DNA of 64,000 bases from assembly GCF_020523605.1 (NCBI RefSeq), contig NZ_JAJAQI010000015.1, positions 1-64,000 of the forward strand. Reading direction: 5' to 3'. The notes under the pieces were generated by a model. It did not search any database. It was given only the letters and a program-made list of their open reading frames with translations, and was not told the DNA's origin. This DNA is from Roseicella aerolata (GTDB taxonomy: Bacteria > Pseudomonadota > Alphaproteobacteria > Acetobacterales > Acetobacteraceae). How positions within the stretch are numbered: position 1 is the stretch's first letter; the number at the start of each line of letters is the position of its first letter. Below, piece after piece: positions 1 to 6,982 of the stretch. The translations under genes were made by a program, and so were the position numbers.

Positions 1-108
1 AAGGGAGCGCCGCTGGCGCCGGAAACGTGTTTCTGGCAGCCGCCACGCGGCAGCGGGCGCATGGAAGGTCCGCCGGAGCCTACCGCACCCGCCGATCCTG
101 CGCGCTTT

Positions 109-474
109 TCAGCAGCCTGCTAGATCTTCTGGCTTAGGGAATACTGATTGAAGAGAGCGCTGGAATTTCGCATCAGAATAAACATTTGTACTTCCGCGGC
201 GCAGACATTTTGCCGCACCTATGAGTTGGTCGGCGCTTTTGGCCACCGATTTCTTGAACCAGCGCTTCCAGGCGACGAGTTCAGCAGCGTCAGCATTGAA
301 CGAAATATCTTTTTCGGAAAACAATATAACAACGTTCCCGAACACAACAACAAGATCGCAGAATTCTGCCGCAACATTACCTTTTTTTATAAACAAATTC
401 GGGAAGCACCACGGGGAAAAAAAACTATTCTTGCTAAGTTGTTCTACGAAAAATTCGGATTCGTTGACAGCCAT
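109..474 (-). CDS. AT-rich hypothetical protein, probably a truncated foreign gene
   Basis: This 121-codon frame is far richer in A and T than the rest of the window. It begins at an ATG with a GGAAA ribosome-binding sequence about 6 nt upstream. The N-terminus (NESEFFVEQLSKNSFFSPW) followed by AEFCDLVVVFGN and ILFSEKD resembles the start of a family of uncharacterised, nuclease-like proteins found in restriction or defence neighbourhoods. In that family the E..CD...FS.K pattern could be a PD-(D/E)XK core. The similarity fades after about residue 105, and the stop comes far earlier than I remember for the family, so it is probably a truncated remnant. No partner gene follows. The family assignment is from memory and is uncertain; the coding nature is more secure than the function. 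Confidence 0.45.
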   Translation of the reverse strand: MAVNESEFFVEQLSKNSFFSPWCFPNLFIKKGNVAAEFCDLVVVFGNVVILFSEKDISFNADAAELVAWKRWFKKSVAKSADQLIGAAKCLRRGSTNVYSDAKFQRSLQSVFPKPEDLAGC

Positions 475-810
475 GCAGTTTTCCGCGCCTTCTCGCTAAA
501 TACATTACTGGGGACGTGATGTTTCTTGTGGGTTCTGCCTGCGGACGGGAAACAACGCTGACTTTTAACAAGTCTTCTGAGATGCTACAGGTAGTCATCC
601 CTTGCGGCCCATTCAAGCAATTCTGTACCGGCTCGGTTTCCCGGCAAGAATGCTCGATGCGAGGCGGCACCGAGACTCTGCTCCGGGTCGAAAACCGACG
701 CCAAAACACCACCCGCGCCACTCCCACCGGTCCGGGCCAGGTTCTGGCCTGGCAGGGGGTTCCAGGGGGACAGCGTCCCCCTGGCCTTCTCCTGGCCTCC
801 CCGAACCGCC
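475..810. other. Gene-free stretch, AT-rich then GC-rich, carrying a dispersed repeat
   Basis: No convincing gene is seen here. The left part (to about 600) keeps the AT-rich composition of the remnant at 109-474 and would hold its promoter. The right part returns to normal composition and contains the repeat at 726-784 just beyond the stop of the acyl-CoA dehydrogenase gene. The short frames present have the low-complexity composition of shadow frames. Confidence 0.5.
726..784 (+). repeat. Dispersed repeat with terminal hairpin, copy 1
   Basis: A CCGGTCC-GGGCCAGGTTCTGG core is followed about 20 nt later by a perfect 10-bp hairpin, CCAGGGGGAC / AGC / GTCCCCCTGG (762-784). The same order of core and hairpin recurs at 19836-19896 and, inverted, at 40085-40147. 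This copy sits downstream of the acyl-CoA dehydrogenase gene that ends at 811 and could end its transcript, although no T-run follows. Confidence 0.6.
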
Positions 811-1980
811 CTACCCCGGCAGTTCCAGCACGTTCTTGCTCAGGATGTTCCGCTGGATCTCGTTCGACCCGCCATAGATCGTCGCCGGCCGCGCCTGGAT
901 GTAGAGGCCGCCGATATTGAGGTCCCGGTTGCCTTCCATCGGTTCCATCAGCCCGGCATTCTCCCCGGCGATCTCCAGCATGGTGTCGGTGACCTTCTGG
1001 AACAGCTCGGTCTGGATGATCTTCAGCATGGAGACATCGGGGCCAAGGCTCTGGCCGCGCTTCAGCCGGTCCACATACACGCCGTAGAGCGCCTTCAGGT
1101 CCTCGAATTCCAGCCGCAGCTTCGCGTAGCTGTCCTGGAAACCCGTGTCCTCCCACACCCCCATGCGCTCCGCCAGGATCTTCAGGCGGGACAGCGCATA
1201 GCCCGACTGGCGGGGGGAGCCGAGGAAGATGCGCTCGAAGCCCAGCAGCGCCTTCGCCATGTCCCAGCCCTTGTTGAGCTGGCCGACCAGGTTCTCCTTC
1301 GGCACGCGGACATTGTCGAAGAAGGTTTCGCAGAACTCGTCATGCATCTCAAGGTTGATGATCGGCTTCACGGTGATGCCGGGCGAGGTCATGTCGACCA
1401 GGAGGAAGGAGATGCCCTCCTGCTTCTTCGCGTTCCTGTCGGTGCGGACCAGCAGGAAGATCCAGTTGGCGTCCTGCGCCAGCGTGGTCCAGATCTTCTG
1501 GCCGTTGACCACGTAGTGGTCGCCGTCCAGCACCGCTTCCGTGCGCAGCGCGGCGAGGTCCGATCCGGCACCCGGCTCGGAATAGCCCTGGCACCAGATA
1601 TGCTCGCCGGTCAGGATCTTCGGCAGGAAGCGCTGCTTCTGCTCCTCCGTCCCGTATTTGATCACCAGCGGGCCGAGCATGACGACGCCATGGTCATTGG
1701 TGCGCGCCACGCCGTGGCGCTCGTATTCCTCGGTCAGGATGATCTGCTTGGCGGGGGAGAGGCCGAGGCCGCCATGTTCCTTCGGCCAGCCGGGGCAGAG
1801 CCAGCCCTTCTCGGCCAGCTTCATGTACCAGGGCTTGTTCTCCGCCCAGTGCAGGCGCTTCGGCGGGTTGCGCAACTCCTCCGGGTAGTTCTGGCGGAGG
1901 AATTCGCGGACCACCTGGCGGAAATGCTCGTCCTCCAGGCTGTCCAGCTCGGCGGGCGGCGGGATGCGGATGGCGTCCAT
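811..1980 (-). CDS. Acyl-CoA dehydrogenase family protein (large type)
   Basis: A flavin enzyme that introduces the alpha,beta double bond into an acyl-CoA. It has 389 residues, the usual length. Typical features are the N-terminal helical domain, the mid-domain FAD/substrate loop YSEPGAGSDLAAL (about residues 133-145), NGQKIWTT (about 158-165), and the C-terminal IYGGSNEIQRNIL signature. The gene follows an enoyl-CoA hydratase gene by a single base, and a second acyl-CoA dehydrogenase gene lies just before that. Such paired dehydrogenases often act as heteromeric enzymes on unusual substrates such as steroid side chains or branched acyl-CoAs, so a heterodimer with the 2755-3828 product is possible. 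The substrate cannot be read from the sequence. Confidence 0.93.
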   Translation of the reverse strand: MDAIRIPPPAELDSLEDEHFRQVVREFLRQNYPEELRNPPKRLHWAENKPWYMKLAEKGWLCPGWPKEHGGLGLSPAKQIILTEEYERHGVARTNDHGVVMLGPLVIKYGTEEQKQRFLPKILTGEHIWCQGYSEPGAGSDLAALRTEAVLDGDHYVVNGQKIWTTLAQDANWIFLLVRTDRNAKKQEGISFLLVDMTSPGITVKPIINLEMHDEFCETFFDNVRVPKENLVGQLNKGWDMAKALLGFERIFLGSPRQSGYALSRLKILAERMGVWEDTGFQDSYAKLRLEFEDLKALYGVYVDRLKRGQSLGPDVSMLKIIQTELFQKVTDTMLEIAGENAGLMEPMEGNRDLNIGGLYIQARPATIYGGSNEIQRNILSKNVLELPG

Positions 1981-1981
1981 C

Positions 1982-2758
1982 TCAGGTCCCCTTGAATGTC
2001 GGTGTACGCTTGCCGAGGAAGGCGGCGCGGCCTTCCCTGAAGTCCTCGGTCAGGAACAGCGTGGATTGGAAGTGGCGTTCCTGCTCCAGCGCGCGGTCCA
2101 GCCCTTCGCCCAGCATCTGCTTGGTCAGCGCCATTGGCGCCGGCGCCTGCTCGGCCAGGAATTTCGCCTTCTCCAGCGCGGTCGCCAGCGCATGGCCCTT
2201 CGGCACCACCGCATCGACGATGCCGATGCGCTCGGCCTCCGGCGCGCTCATCTGCCCGTGGTAGAACAGGATCTGCCGCGCCCGGCCCTGCCCGACGCGC
2301 AGCGGCAGGGTATGCGGCAGGCCGAGATCGGCCATCAGCCCGATCTTGCCGAAGCCGGCCGCGAAGCGCGCATCCTCGGCGGCGATGACGGTGTCCGAGG
2401 CGCAGGCGAGGGAGAGGCCGGCGCCGACGCAGAACCCCTCCACCGCCGCGACCACGGGCAGGCTGCCGAGCACCATGAGGCGGATGAGCTGGTGGGAGAG
2501 CCGCATGCGCTCCCGCCCCGCCAGCGCGGTCTCCACATCCATGCCGGAGATGTCGCCGCCCGAGCAGAAATGCCCGCCCGAACCCGTCACCACCACGCTG
2601 CGGATGGTGCGGTCGGATTGCGCCCGCTCCAGCGCCGAGACCATGGCGGTGCGGATCGGCATGGCGAGCGCATTGCGCCGCGCCGGCTGGTCGATGGTGA
2701 GAATGAGGACGGCGCCGTCCCGCTCCTCGATGAGCCGCATGGCAGACGCGTCGCTCAT
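1982..2758 (-). CDS. Enoyl-CoA hydratase/isomerase (crotonase family)
   Basis: Crotonase-fold protein of 258 residues, expected to hydrate or isomerise an enoyl-CoA made by the flanking dehydrogenases. The oxyanion-hole segment GSGGHFCSGGD (about residues 53-63) and the second one, EGFCVGAGLSLA (about 97-108), are intact. In the segment GKIGLMADLGLPHTLP an Asp sits at the place where PaaG-like members carry theirs, rather than the classical Glu pair. I chose the start at MSDASAM because it makes an ATGA overlap with the upstream gene; a longer reading would add 49 residues of arginine-rich shadow sequence. Confidence 0.92.
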   Translation of the reverse strand: MSDASAMRLIEERDGAVLILTIDQPARRNALAMPIRTAMVSALERAQSDRTIRSVVVTGSGGHFCSGGDISGMDVETALAGRERMRLSHQLIRLMVLGSLPVVAAVEGFCVGAGLSLACASDTVIAAEDARFAAGFGKIGLMADLGLPHTLPLRVGQGRARQILFYHGQMSAPEAERIGIVDAVVPKGHALATALEKAKFLAEQAPAPMALTKQMLGEGLDRALEQERHFQSTLFLTEDFREGRAAFLGKRTPTFKGT

Positions 2759-3828
2759 TCCTCCACCTCCGGGCTCACGGCCATGAAGCGGCGGCGGTGC
2801 AGCGCCGCGCTGCCATACTGGTTGGCCATGACCATGGCCTTCCGCAGATAGAGGCCGACATCGTATTCGTCGGTGTAGCCGATGCCGCCATGCAGCTGGA
2901 TGCATTGCCGCTGCACCAGCAGGCTGGCCTCCGCCGTGCGGGCCTTGGCGCGGCTGACCGCCGCCTTGCGCGCATCGCCCTTCGCGCCGGCATCCAGCGT
3001 TGCCGCCGCCGCCTCGATGCTGGCCCGGGTCAGCGCCACCTGCATCTTCAGGTCTGCCGCGCGGTGCTGCAGCGCCTGGAAGGTGCCGATGATCCGGCCG
3101 AATTGCTGCCGCTGCTTCAGGTAGTCGAGCGTCATGGCGAAGGCCCGCTCCATGCCGCCGAGGAGATAGGCGCTGGTGACCAGCGCCGCCTCGTCCAGCG
3201 CCTCGGCCAGCGCCTCGCCCACATCATCAGCCAGCCTGGTGGCTTCCGCCATGTTCGGCGTGATGGTGCCGAGATTGCCGCCATCCTGCGTGCGCTCGAT
3301 GCTGGGCACGCAGCGCGCCGCCGGCAGTTCGTACAGCGCCAGCTTGCCGCCCTCCTGCACCGGGGCCAGGAAGAAATCGGCGCCCGACGCCATGGGCAGG
3401 AAGCGCCGCGGCGCGTCGGGGGTGCCGGGCACCTCCAGCGTGTCGGGCCGCTCCTGCCAGGCGGTCAGCACCACCACCTCGCCCGCCAGCAGCACCGGCA
3501 GTGGGCCCTTGCCGCCGGCCGCCGCCAGGAGCTGGGCGGAGAGGGCGGCGGGGATCAGCGGCTCCGGCACCAGGCCGCGGCCCAGCTCCTCGGCCAGGGC
3601 GCACATCTCGCCCACGCCAAGGCCCGCGCCGCCCATCTCCTCGGGCACGCGCAGGCCGATCCAGCCCATCTCGCCCATCTGGCGGAACAGCCCGGCATCG
3701 AAGCCGGGGTCCTGGAAGCGCAGGTCACGCACCCGCTTGAGGTCACCGCCGGGCGGCGCCACCGCCGCGGCGCTGTCGCGGATCATGCGAATGGATTCGG
3801 CGCGGTCGTCCGCTTCGGCGGCGCTCAT
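2755..3828 (-). CDS. Acyl-CoA dehydrogenase family protein (short type)
   Basis: Second acyl-CoA dehydrogenase of the cluster, 357 residues. The N-terminal half has the family segment RVPEEMGGAGLGVGEMCALAEELGRG. The C-terminus carries LHGGIGYTDEYDVGLYLRKA, but the mid-domain FAD-binding loop seen in the 811-1980 enzyme is poorly conserved, as is common in the partner subunit of heteromeric acyl-CoA dehydrogenases. I start it at MSAAEADD, which has GGGGAG 7 nt upstream; an in-frame ATG five codons earlier lies inside that ribosome-binding sequence. It is coupled to the following hydratase gene by a 4-bp overlap. Confidence 0.9.
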   Translation of the reverse strand: MSAAEADDRAESIRMIRDSAAAVAPPGGDLKRVRDLRFQDPGFDAGLFRQMGEMGWIGLRVPEEMGGAGLGVGEMCALAEELGRGLVPEPLIPAALSAQLLAAAGGKGPLPVLLAGEVVVLTAWQERPDTLEVPGTPDAPRRFLPMASGADFFLAPVQEGGKLALYELPAARCVPSIERTQDGGNLGTITPNMAEATRLADDVGEALAEALDEAALVTSAYLLGGMERAFAMTLDYLKQRQQFGRIIGTFQALQHRAADLKMQVALTRASIEAAAATLDAGAKGDARKAAVSRAKARTAEASLLVQRQCIQLHGGIGYTDEYDVGLYLRKAMVMANQYGSAALHRRRFMAVSPEVEE

Positions 3829-3849
3829 GGACTGTCTCCCCAATACCCG

Positions 3850-3899
3850 GGGAGGGCCTTGCCCTCCCTGGACCCACCCACCAGGGGCCGAAAGGCCCC
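3850..3899. repeat. Two tandem GC-rich hairpins
   Basis: GGGAGGGC / CTT / GCCCTCCC (3850-3868) is followed by GGACCC and then by GGGGCC / GAAA / GGCCCC (3884-3899), a stem closed by a GAAA tetraloop. The hairpin-GGACCC arrangement matches the inverted repeat at 40085-40147. It lies in the promoter-side gap of the acyl-CoA dehydrogenase gene. Confidence 0.5.
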
Positions 3900-3909
3900 C
3901 GGAACCCCT

Positions 3910-3956
3910 GAGCAGATCGCTGGAGGGCCGGCAGGCCCGGAAGCGAGACTCTGCTC
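3910..3956 (-). repeat. 47-nt dispersed palindromic repeat, copy 1
   Basis: A 47-nt element with complementary ends (GAGCAGA at the left, TCTGCTC at the right) and a conserved interior. Equal-length copies lie at 4634-4680, 18984-19030 and 38587-38633. This copy is in the opposite orientation to the other three. It fills most of the space between the CoA-transferase and acyl-CoA dehydrogenase genes. Confidence 0.6.
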
Positions 3957-3970
3957 GGAAGAAACTTCGT

Positions 3971-4606
3971 TCAGTTCGTGTGGATCACCGCGCCGCTCTT
4001 GGCGCGCACCTCGTCCAGCGTCACGCCGGGGGCGAGGTCCACGAGAACGAAACCCTTCTCCGGCAGCACATCGATCACGGCGAGGTTGGTATAGACCCGC
4101 CGCACGCAACGCAGCCCGGTCAGCGGATAGCCGCAGCGCTCCACCAGCTTCGGCCTTCCGTCCTTGGTGGTGTGCTCCATCACCACCCAGAGCCGCTTCG
4201 CACCGGCCGCCAGGTCCATCGCGCCGCCCACCGCCGGGGCGGTGTCGTTCTCGCTGGTCGCCCAATTCGCCAGGTCGCCATTCTCCGCCACCTCGAAGGC
4301 GCCGAGGACGCAGAGATCGATATGCCCGCCACGGATCATCGCGAAGCTGTCGGCATGCCCGACGAAGGAGGCACCCCTGGCCAGGGTGATCAGCTGCTTG
4401 CCGGCATTGATCAGCCAGGGATCCTCCTGCCCCTTCTGCGGCGCCGGGCCCATGCCGATGACGCCGTTCTCGGACTGGAAGATCACCTCCCGCCCCTGCA
4501 CGTGGTTGGCCACCAGGGTCGGGATGCCGATGCCGAGATTGACGCACCACCCCTCCGGCACATCGGCGGCGAGGCGGGCGGCCATCTGGTCGCGGGTGAA
4601 GGGCAT
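3971..4606 (-). CDS. 3-oxoacid CoA-transferase subunit B
   Basis: Beta subunit (211 residues) of a family I CoA-transferase, which moves CoA from succinyl-CoA or another donor to a 3-oxoacid. The catalytic glutamate is in the SENGVIGMGPAP segment (about residues 44-55), and GIGIPTLVANHV near the N-terminus is typical. The start at MPFTRDQM is preceded by AGGAGGAG; an upstream in-frame ATG would add 13 residues ahead of that site. The alpha-subunit gene lies immediately upstream with a 76-bp gap that holds a 47-nt repeat. PcaIJ (3-oxoadipate) and ScoAB (acetoacetate) are both possible. In this acyl-CoA context it would activate or release an acid intermediate. Confidence 0.92.
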   Translation of the reverse strand: MPFTRDQMAARLAADVPEGWCVNLGIGIPTLVANHVQGREVIFQSENGVIGMGPAPQKGQEDPWLINAGKQLITLARGASFVGHADSFAMIRGGHIDLCVLGAFEVAENGDLANWATSENDTAPAVGGAMDLAAGAKRLWVVMEHTTKDGRPKLVERCGYPLTGLRCVRRVYTNLAVIDVLPEKGFVLVDLAPGVTLDEVRAKSGAVIHTN

Positions 4607-4633
4607 GGCGGTCTCCTCCTGCTTGTGATGTCG

Positions 4634-4680
4634 AACGGAATTCACGCCTCCGGGCTCTGCCGCCCTCCGGCGATCCGTCC
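4634..4680 (+). repeat. 47-nt dispersed palindromic repeat, copy 2
   Basis: Same 47-nt element as 18984-19030 and 38587-38633, with the conserved interior CACGCCTCCGGGC ... CCTCCGGCGATC. The ends of this copy (AACGGAAT and GATCCGTCC) differ from the usual GAGCAG/CTGCTC but still largely pair. It separates the two CoA-transferase subunit genes within what is presumably one transcript. Confidence 0.6.
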
Positions 4681-4682
4681 GG

Positions 4683-5378
4683 TCAGCGCTGCTCCGGCTT
4701 CACCCAGTCGCCGCCGCGATCCACCTGGACCACGCGGTTCACATAGACGCCGGGCGTCATGATCATATGCGGATGCAGCTCTCCCAGTTCGCGGATATGC
4801 TGCACCTGCGCGATGGTGAGGTCCGCGGCCATGGCCATCACCGGGTTGAAATTGGCGCCCGACCCCCGATAGGTCAGGTTGCCCCAGCGATCCGCTTCCC
4901 AGGCCTCGATCAGCGCCACATCGCCCTTCAGCGCCCGTTCCATGACATAGCGCTTGCCATCGAACTCCCGCGCCTCCTTGCCCTGCTCCAGCAGCGTGCC
5001 GGCGGCGGTCGCGGTGTAGAAGGCGGGGATGCCGGCGCCGGCGGCGCGGATGCGCTCGGCCAGCGTGCCCTGGGGAACGATCTCCAGCTCGATCTTGCCC
5101 TCGCGGTACAGCGTCTCGAACACCACGGGGTCGGAGGAGCGGGGGAAGGAGCAGACGATCCTGCGGACACGGCCGAGCTCCATCAGCCGCGCGACGCCGA
5201 CGCGCCCGACGCCCGCATTGTTCAGCACGGCGGTGAGGTCCTTCGCGCCCTGCTCGATCAGCCCCTCGATCAGCACATCGGCCTGGCCGACGGAACCGAA
5301 GCCGCCGATCAGGACTGTGGAGCCATCCTTCACGCCGGCGAGCGCCTCGGCCACCGACTGCACGATCTTGTTGATCAT
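4683..5378 (-). CDS. 3-oxoacid CoA-transferase subunit A
   Basis: Alpha subunit (231 residues) partnering the protein encoded at 3971-4606. The N-terminal glycine-rich segment TVLIGGFGSVGQADVLI and the later VPQGTLAERIRAAGAGIPAFYT are characteristic of family I CoA-transferase alpha chains. The start at MINKIVQS is preceded by GGGAGGGAT about 3 nt upstream; the frame stays open for 82 more codons, but that part is an arginine-rich shadow of the exonuclease gene next door. It lies after the exonuclease gene on the same strand and presumably in the same operon. Confidence 0.92.
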   Translation of the reverse strand: MINKIVQSVAEALAGVKDGSTVLIGGFGSVGQADVLIEGLIEQGAKDLTAVLNNAGVGRVGVARLMELGRVRRIVCSFPRSSDPVVFETLYREGKIELEIVPQGTLAERIRAAGAGIPAFYTATAAGTLLEQGKEAREFDGKRYVMERALKGDVALIEAWEADRWGNLTYRGSGANFNPVMAMAADLTIAQVQHIRELGELHPHMIMTPGVYVNRVVQVDRGGDWVKPEQR

Positions 5379-5445
5379 CCGATCCCTCCCGGGCTGGGGG
5401 ATCAGGTAAACCCGCCCCGCGCGGCGGTCCAGCCCCCGCCCCCGG

Positions 5446-6018
5446 TCAGGCGGCCATGCCGGCCCCGGCCGGGCCGTTGGTGATCCCGTGCAGCCGCATC
5501 GGCGCGGGCGGCAGCCCGTGCAGGGCGCGCAGCAGCTGCGCCGCCAGCCAGGCATCCTCCAGCGCGCCGTGCAGCGCCGTCTCCCGCGCCAGGCCGCACT
5601 CGGCGGCGGCATGCGCCAGGCCGGCACGCCGGCCGGGATGCGCCCGCCGCCAGAGCTTCAGGGTGCAATAGGCTTCGCCCCAGGGGGCGGGCATGCCCAG
5701 CCGCTCGAACTCCCCGCCCAGCATCCGCCGGTCGAAGGGCAGGTTGTGCGCCGCCGCGGCCTGGCCGCCGAAGAAGGCGGCGATCTCCCCGGCATGCGCT
5801 GCGAAGGGCGGGTGCAGCGCCAGGAAGGCATCCGTCATCCCATGCACCCGGATGGCGCCCCAATGGCAGGGGATGCCGGGGGCGAAGGCCAGGTGCAGCG
5901 TCGCCTCCGGCTCCAGCGCCGCATCCAGCCGCACGGCGCCGAGGGAGACGACGCGATCCCCCGTTGCCGCCCCGGTGGTCTCGGTGTCGAAGACGATGAC
6001 GGGTCCGCCGGTCCACAT
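5446..6018 (-). CDS. DEDDh 3'-5' exonuclease (DnaQ/epsilon-like)
   Basis: A 190-residue exonuclease with all acidic and histidine landmarks of the DEDDh superfamily: VFDTETTG (about residues 9-16) for the first Asp and Glu, AHNLPFDRRML (about 89-99) for the second Asp, and HGALEDAWLAA (about 149-159) for the general-base His and last Asp. It is a stand-alone domain, like RNase T or DnaQ-like proteins, so nucleic-acid trimming or proofreading is likely but the substrate is unknown. Its place between a MaoC hydratase gene and CoA-transferase genes is metabolically unrelated; the spacing (67 and 105 bp) leaves room for its own promoter. Confidence 0.85.
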   Translation of the reverse strand: MWTGGPVIVFDTETTGAATGDRVVSLGAVRLDAALEPEATLHLAFAPGIPCHWGAIRVHGMTDAFLALHPPFAAHAGEIAAFFGGQAAAAHNLPFDRRMLGGEFERLGMPAPWGEAYCTLKLWRRAHPGRRAGLAHAAAECGLARETALHGALEDAWLAAQLLRALHGLPPAPMRLHGITNGPAGAGMAA

Positions 6019-6123
6019 GGTCCCTTCCCTGGCCCGTCCGATTCAGACCTTCGCGGCCTGCGCCGGGGCCCCCACGACGCCATGCGTCGCGGGGCGGGGC
6101 GCCGCTCCGGTCATCGGACGGGA

Positions 6124-6981
6124 TCAGGCGTAGCGGAACAGCCCGTTCGAGACCACCACCTTGTCGCGCTCCACGACGCGCGCCCGGAAGGCCGCCCCGC
6201 CCTCCTCCTTCCAGATCTCCGTGCGGATCGTCTCGCCCGGGAAGACGGGGGAGGAGAAGCGCAGGTCCATCCGGCCGAAGCGCGTGGTGTCGTAGTCGCA
6301 GAGCGCACGCATCAGCGCGTGGCAGACCACGCCGAAGCTGCAGAGCCCGTGCAGGATCGGCCGGGGGAAGCCGGCCTGCCGCGCCACCTCCGGGTCGATA
6401 TGCAGCGGGTTGAGATCGGCATTCAGCCGGTAGACCAGCGCCTGCTCCGGCCGCGTCGTCAGGTCGAGCGTGATGTCCGGCGCCCTCTGCGGCTCCGGAT
6501 GCGGCTGCTTCACCGGCCCGCTCGGCCCGCCGAAGCCGCCATTGCCGCGCATGAAGCTGGTGGAGGTGCTGGTCGCGAGCGTCTCGCCCGTCTTCGCGTC
6601 GATGATCTCGCGCTCGGAATACATCAGCGCGCCCTTGCCCTCGCCACGGTCCACCAGGCCGGTGATGCGGGAGCGGCCGATCAGCTCGCCCTCGGTCGGC
6701 AGGGGCTTGTGCAGGATCAGCCCCTGCTCCCCATGCAGGATCTGCTGCCAGACGATGCCGGTATCCGGGTTGCGCGACCAGAAGCCGGGCGAGGCGAGCA
6801 CCACGGGCATGGAGGGCATGACCTTCAGCCGCGGCTCGTAGAGGAAGTCGAGCTGCTTCTCATCCATCGGGTCCTGCCCGAGACCGATGGAGAAATTGTA
6901 CAGCGCGACATCCTGCCAGCGCAGCACCTGCCGCACTTCCGGGATCGGGTAGTTCATCAGGTGGTCGTAGTTGATCGGCAT
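6124..6981 (-). CDS. MaoC family dehydratase (double hotdog)
   Basis: A 285-residue hydratase of the MaoC / (R)-specific enoyl-CoA hydratase type. The C-terminal hotdog keeps the hydratase motif in YRLNADLNPLHIDPEVA (about residues 185-201), with the catalytic Asp and His in place and HGLCSFGV following. The N-terminal half is the matching non-catalytic hotdog. The start codon lies 1 bp beyond the stop of the acyl-CoA synthetase gene, so the two are probably translated together. It is likely to hydrate the enoyl-CoA produced in this catabolic cluster. Confidence 0.9.
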   Translation of the reverse strand: MPINYDHLMNYPIPEVRQVLRWQDVALYNFSIGLGQDPMDEKQLDFLYEPRLKVMPSMPVVLASPGFWSRNPDTGIVWQQILHGEQGLILHKPLPTEGELIGRSRITGLVDRGEGKGALMYSEREIIDAKTGETLATSTSTSFMRGNGGFGGPSGPVKQPHPEPQRAPDITLDLTTRPEQALVYRLNADLNPLHIDPEVARQAGFPRPILHGLCSFGVVCHALMRALCDYDTTRFGRMDLRFSSPVFPGETIRTEIWKEEGGAAFRARVVERDKVVVSNGLFRYA

Positions 6982-6982
6982 C

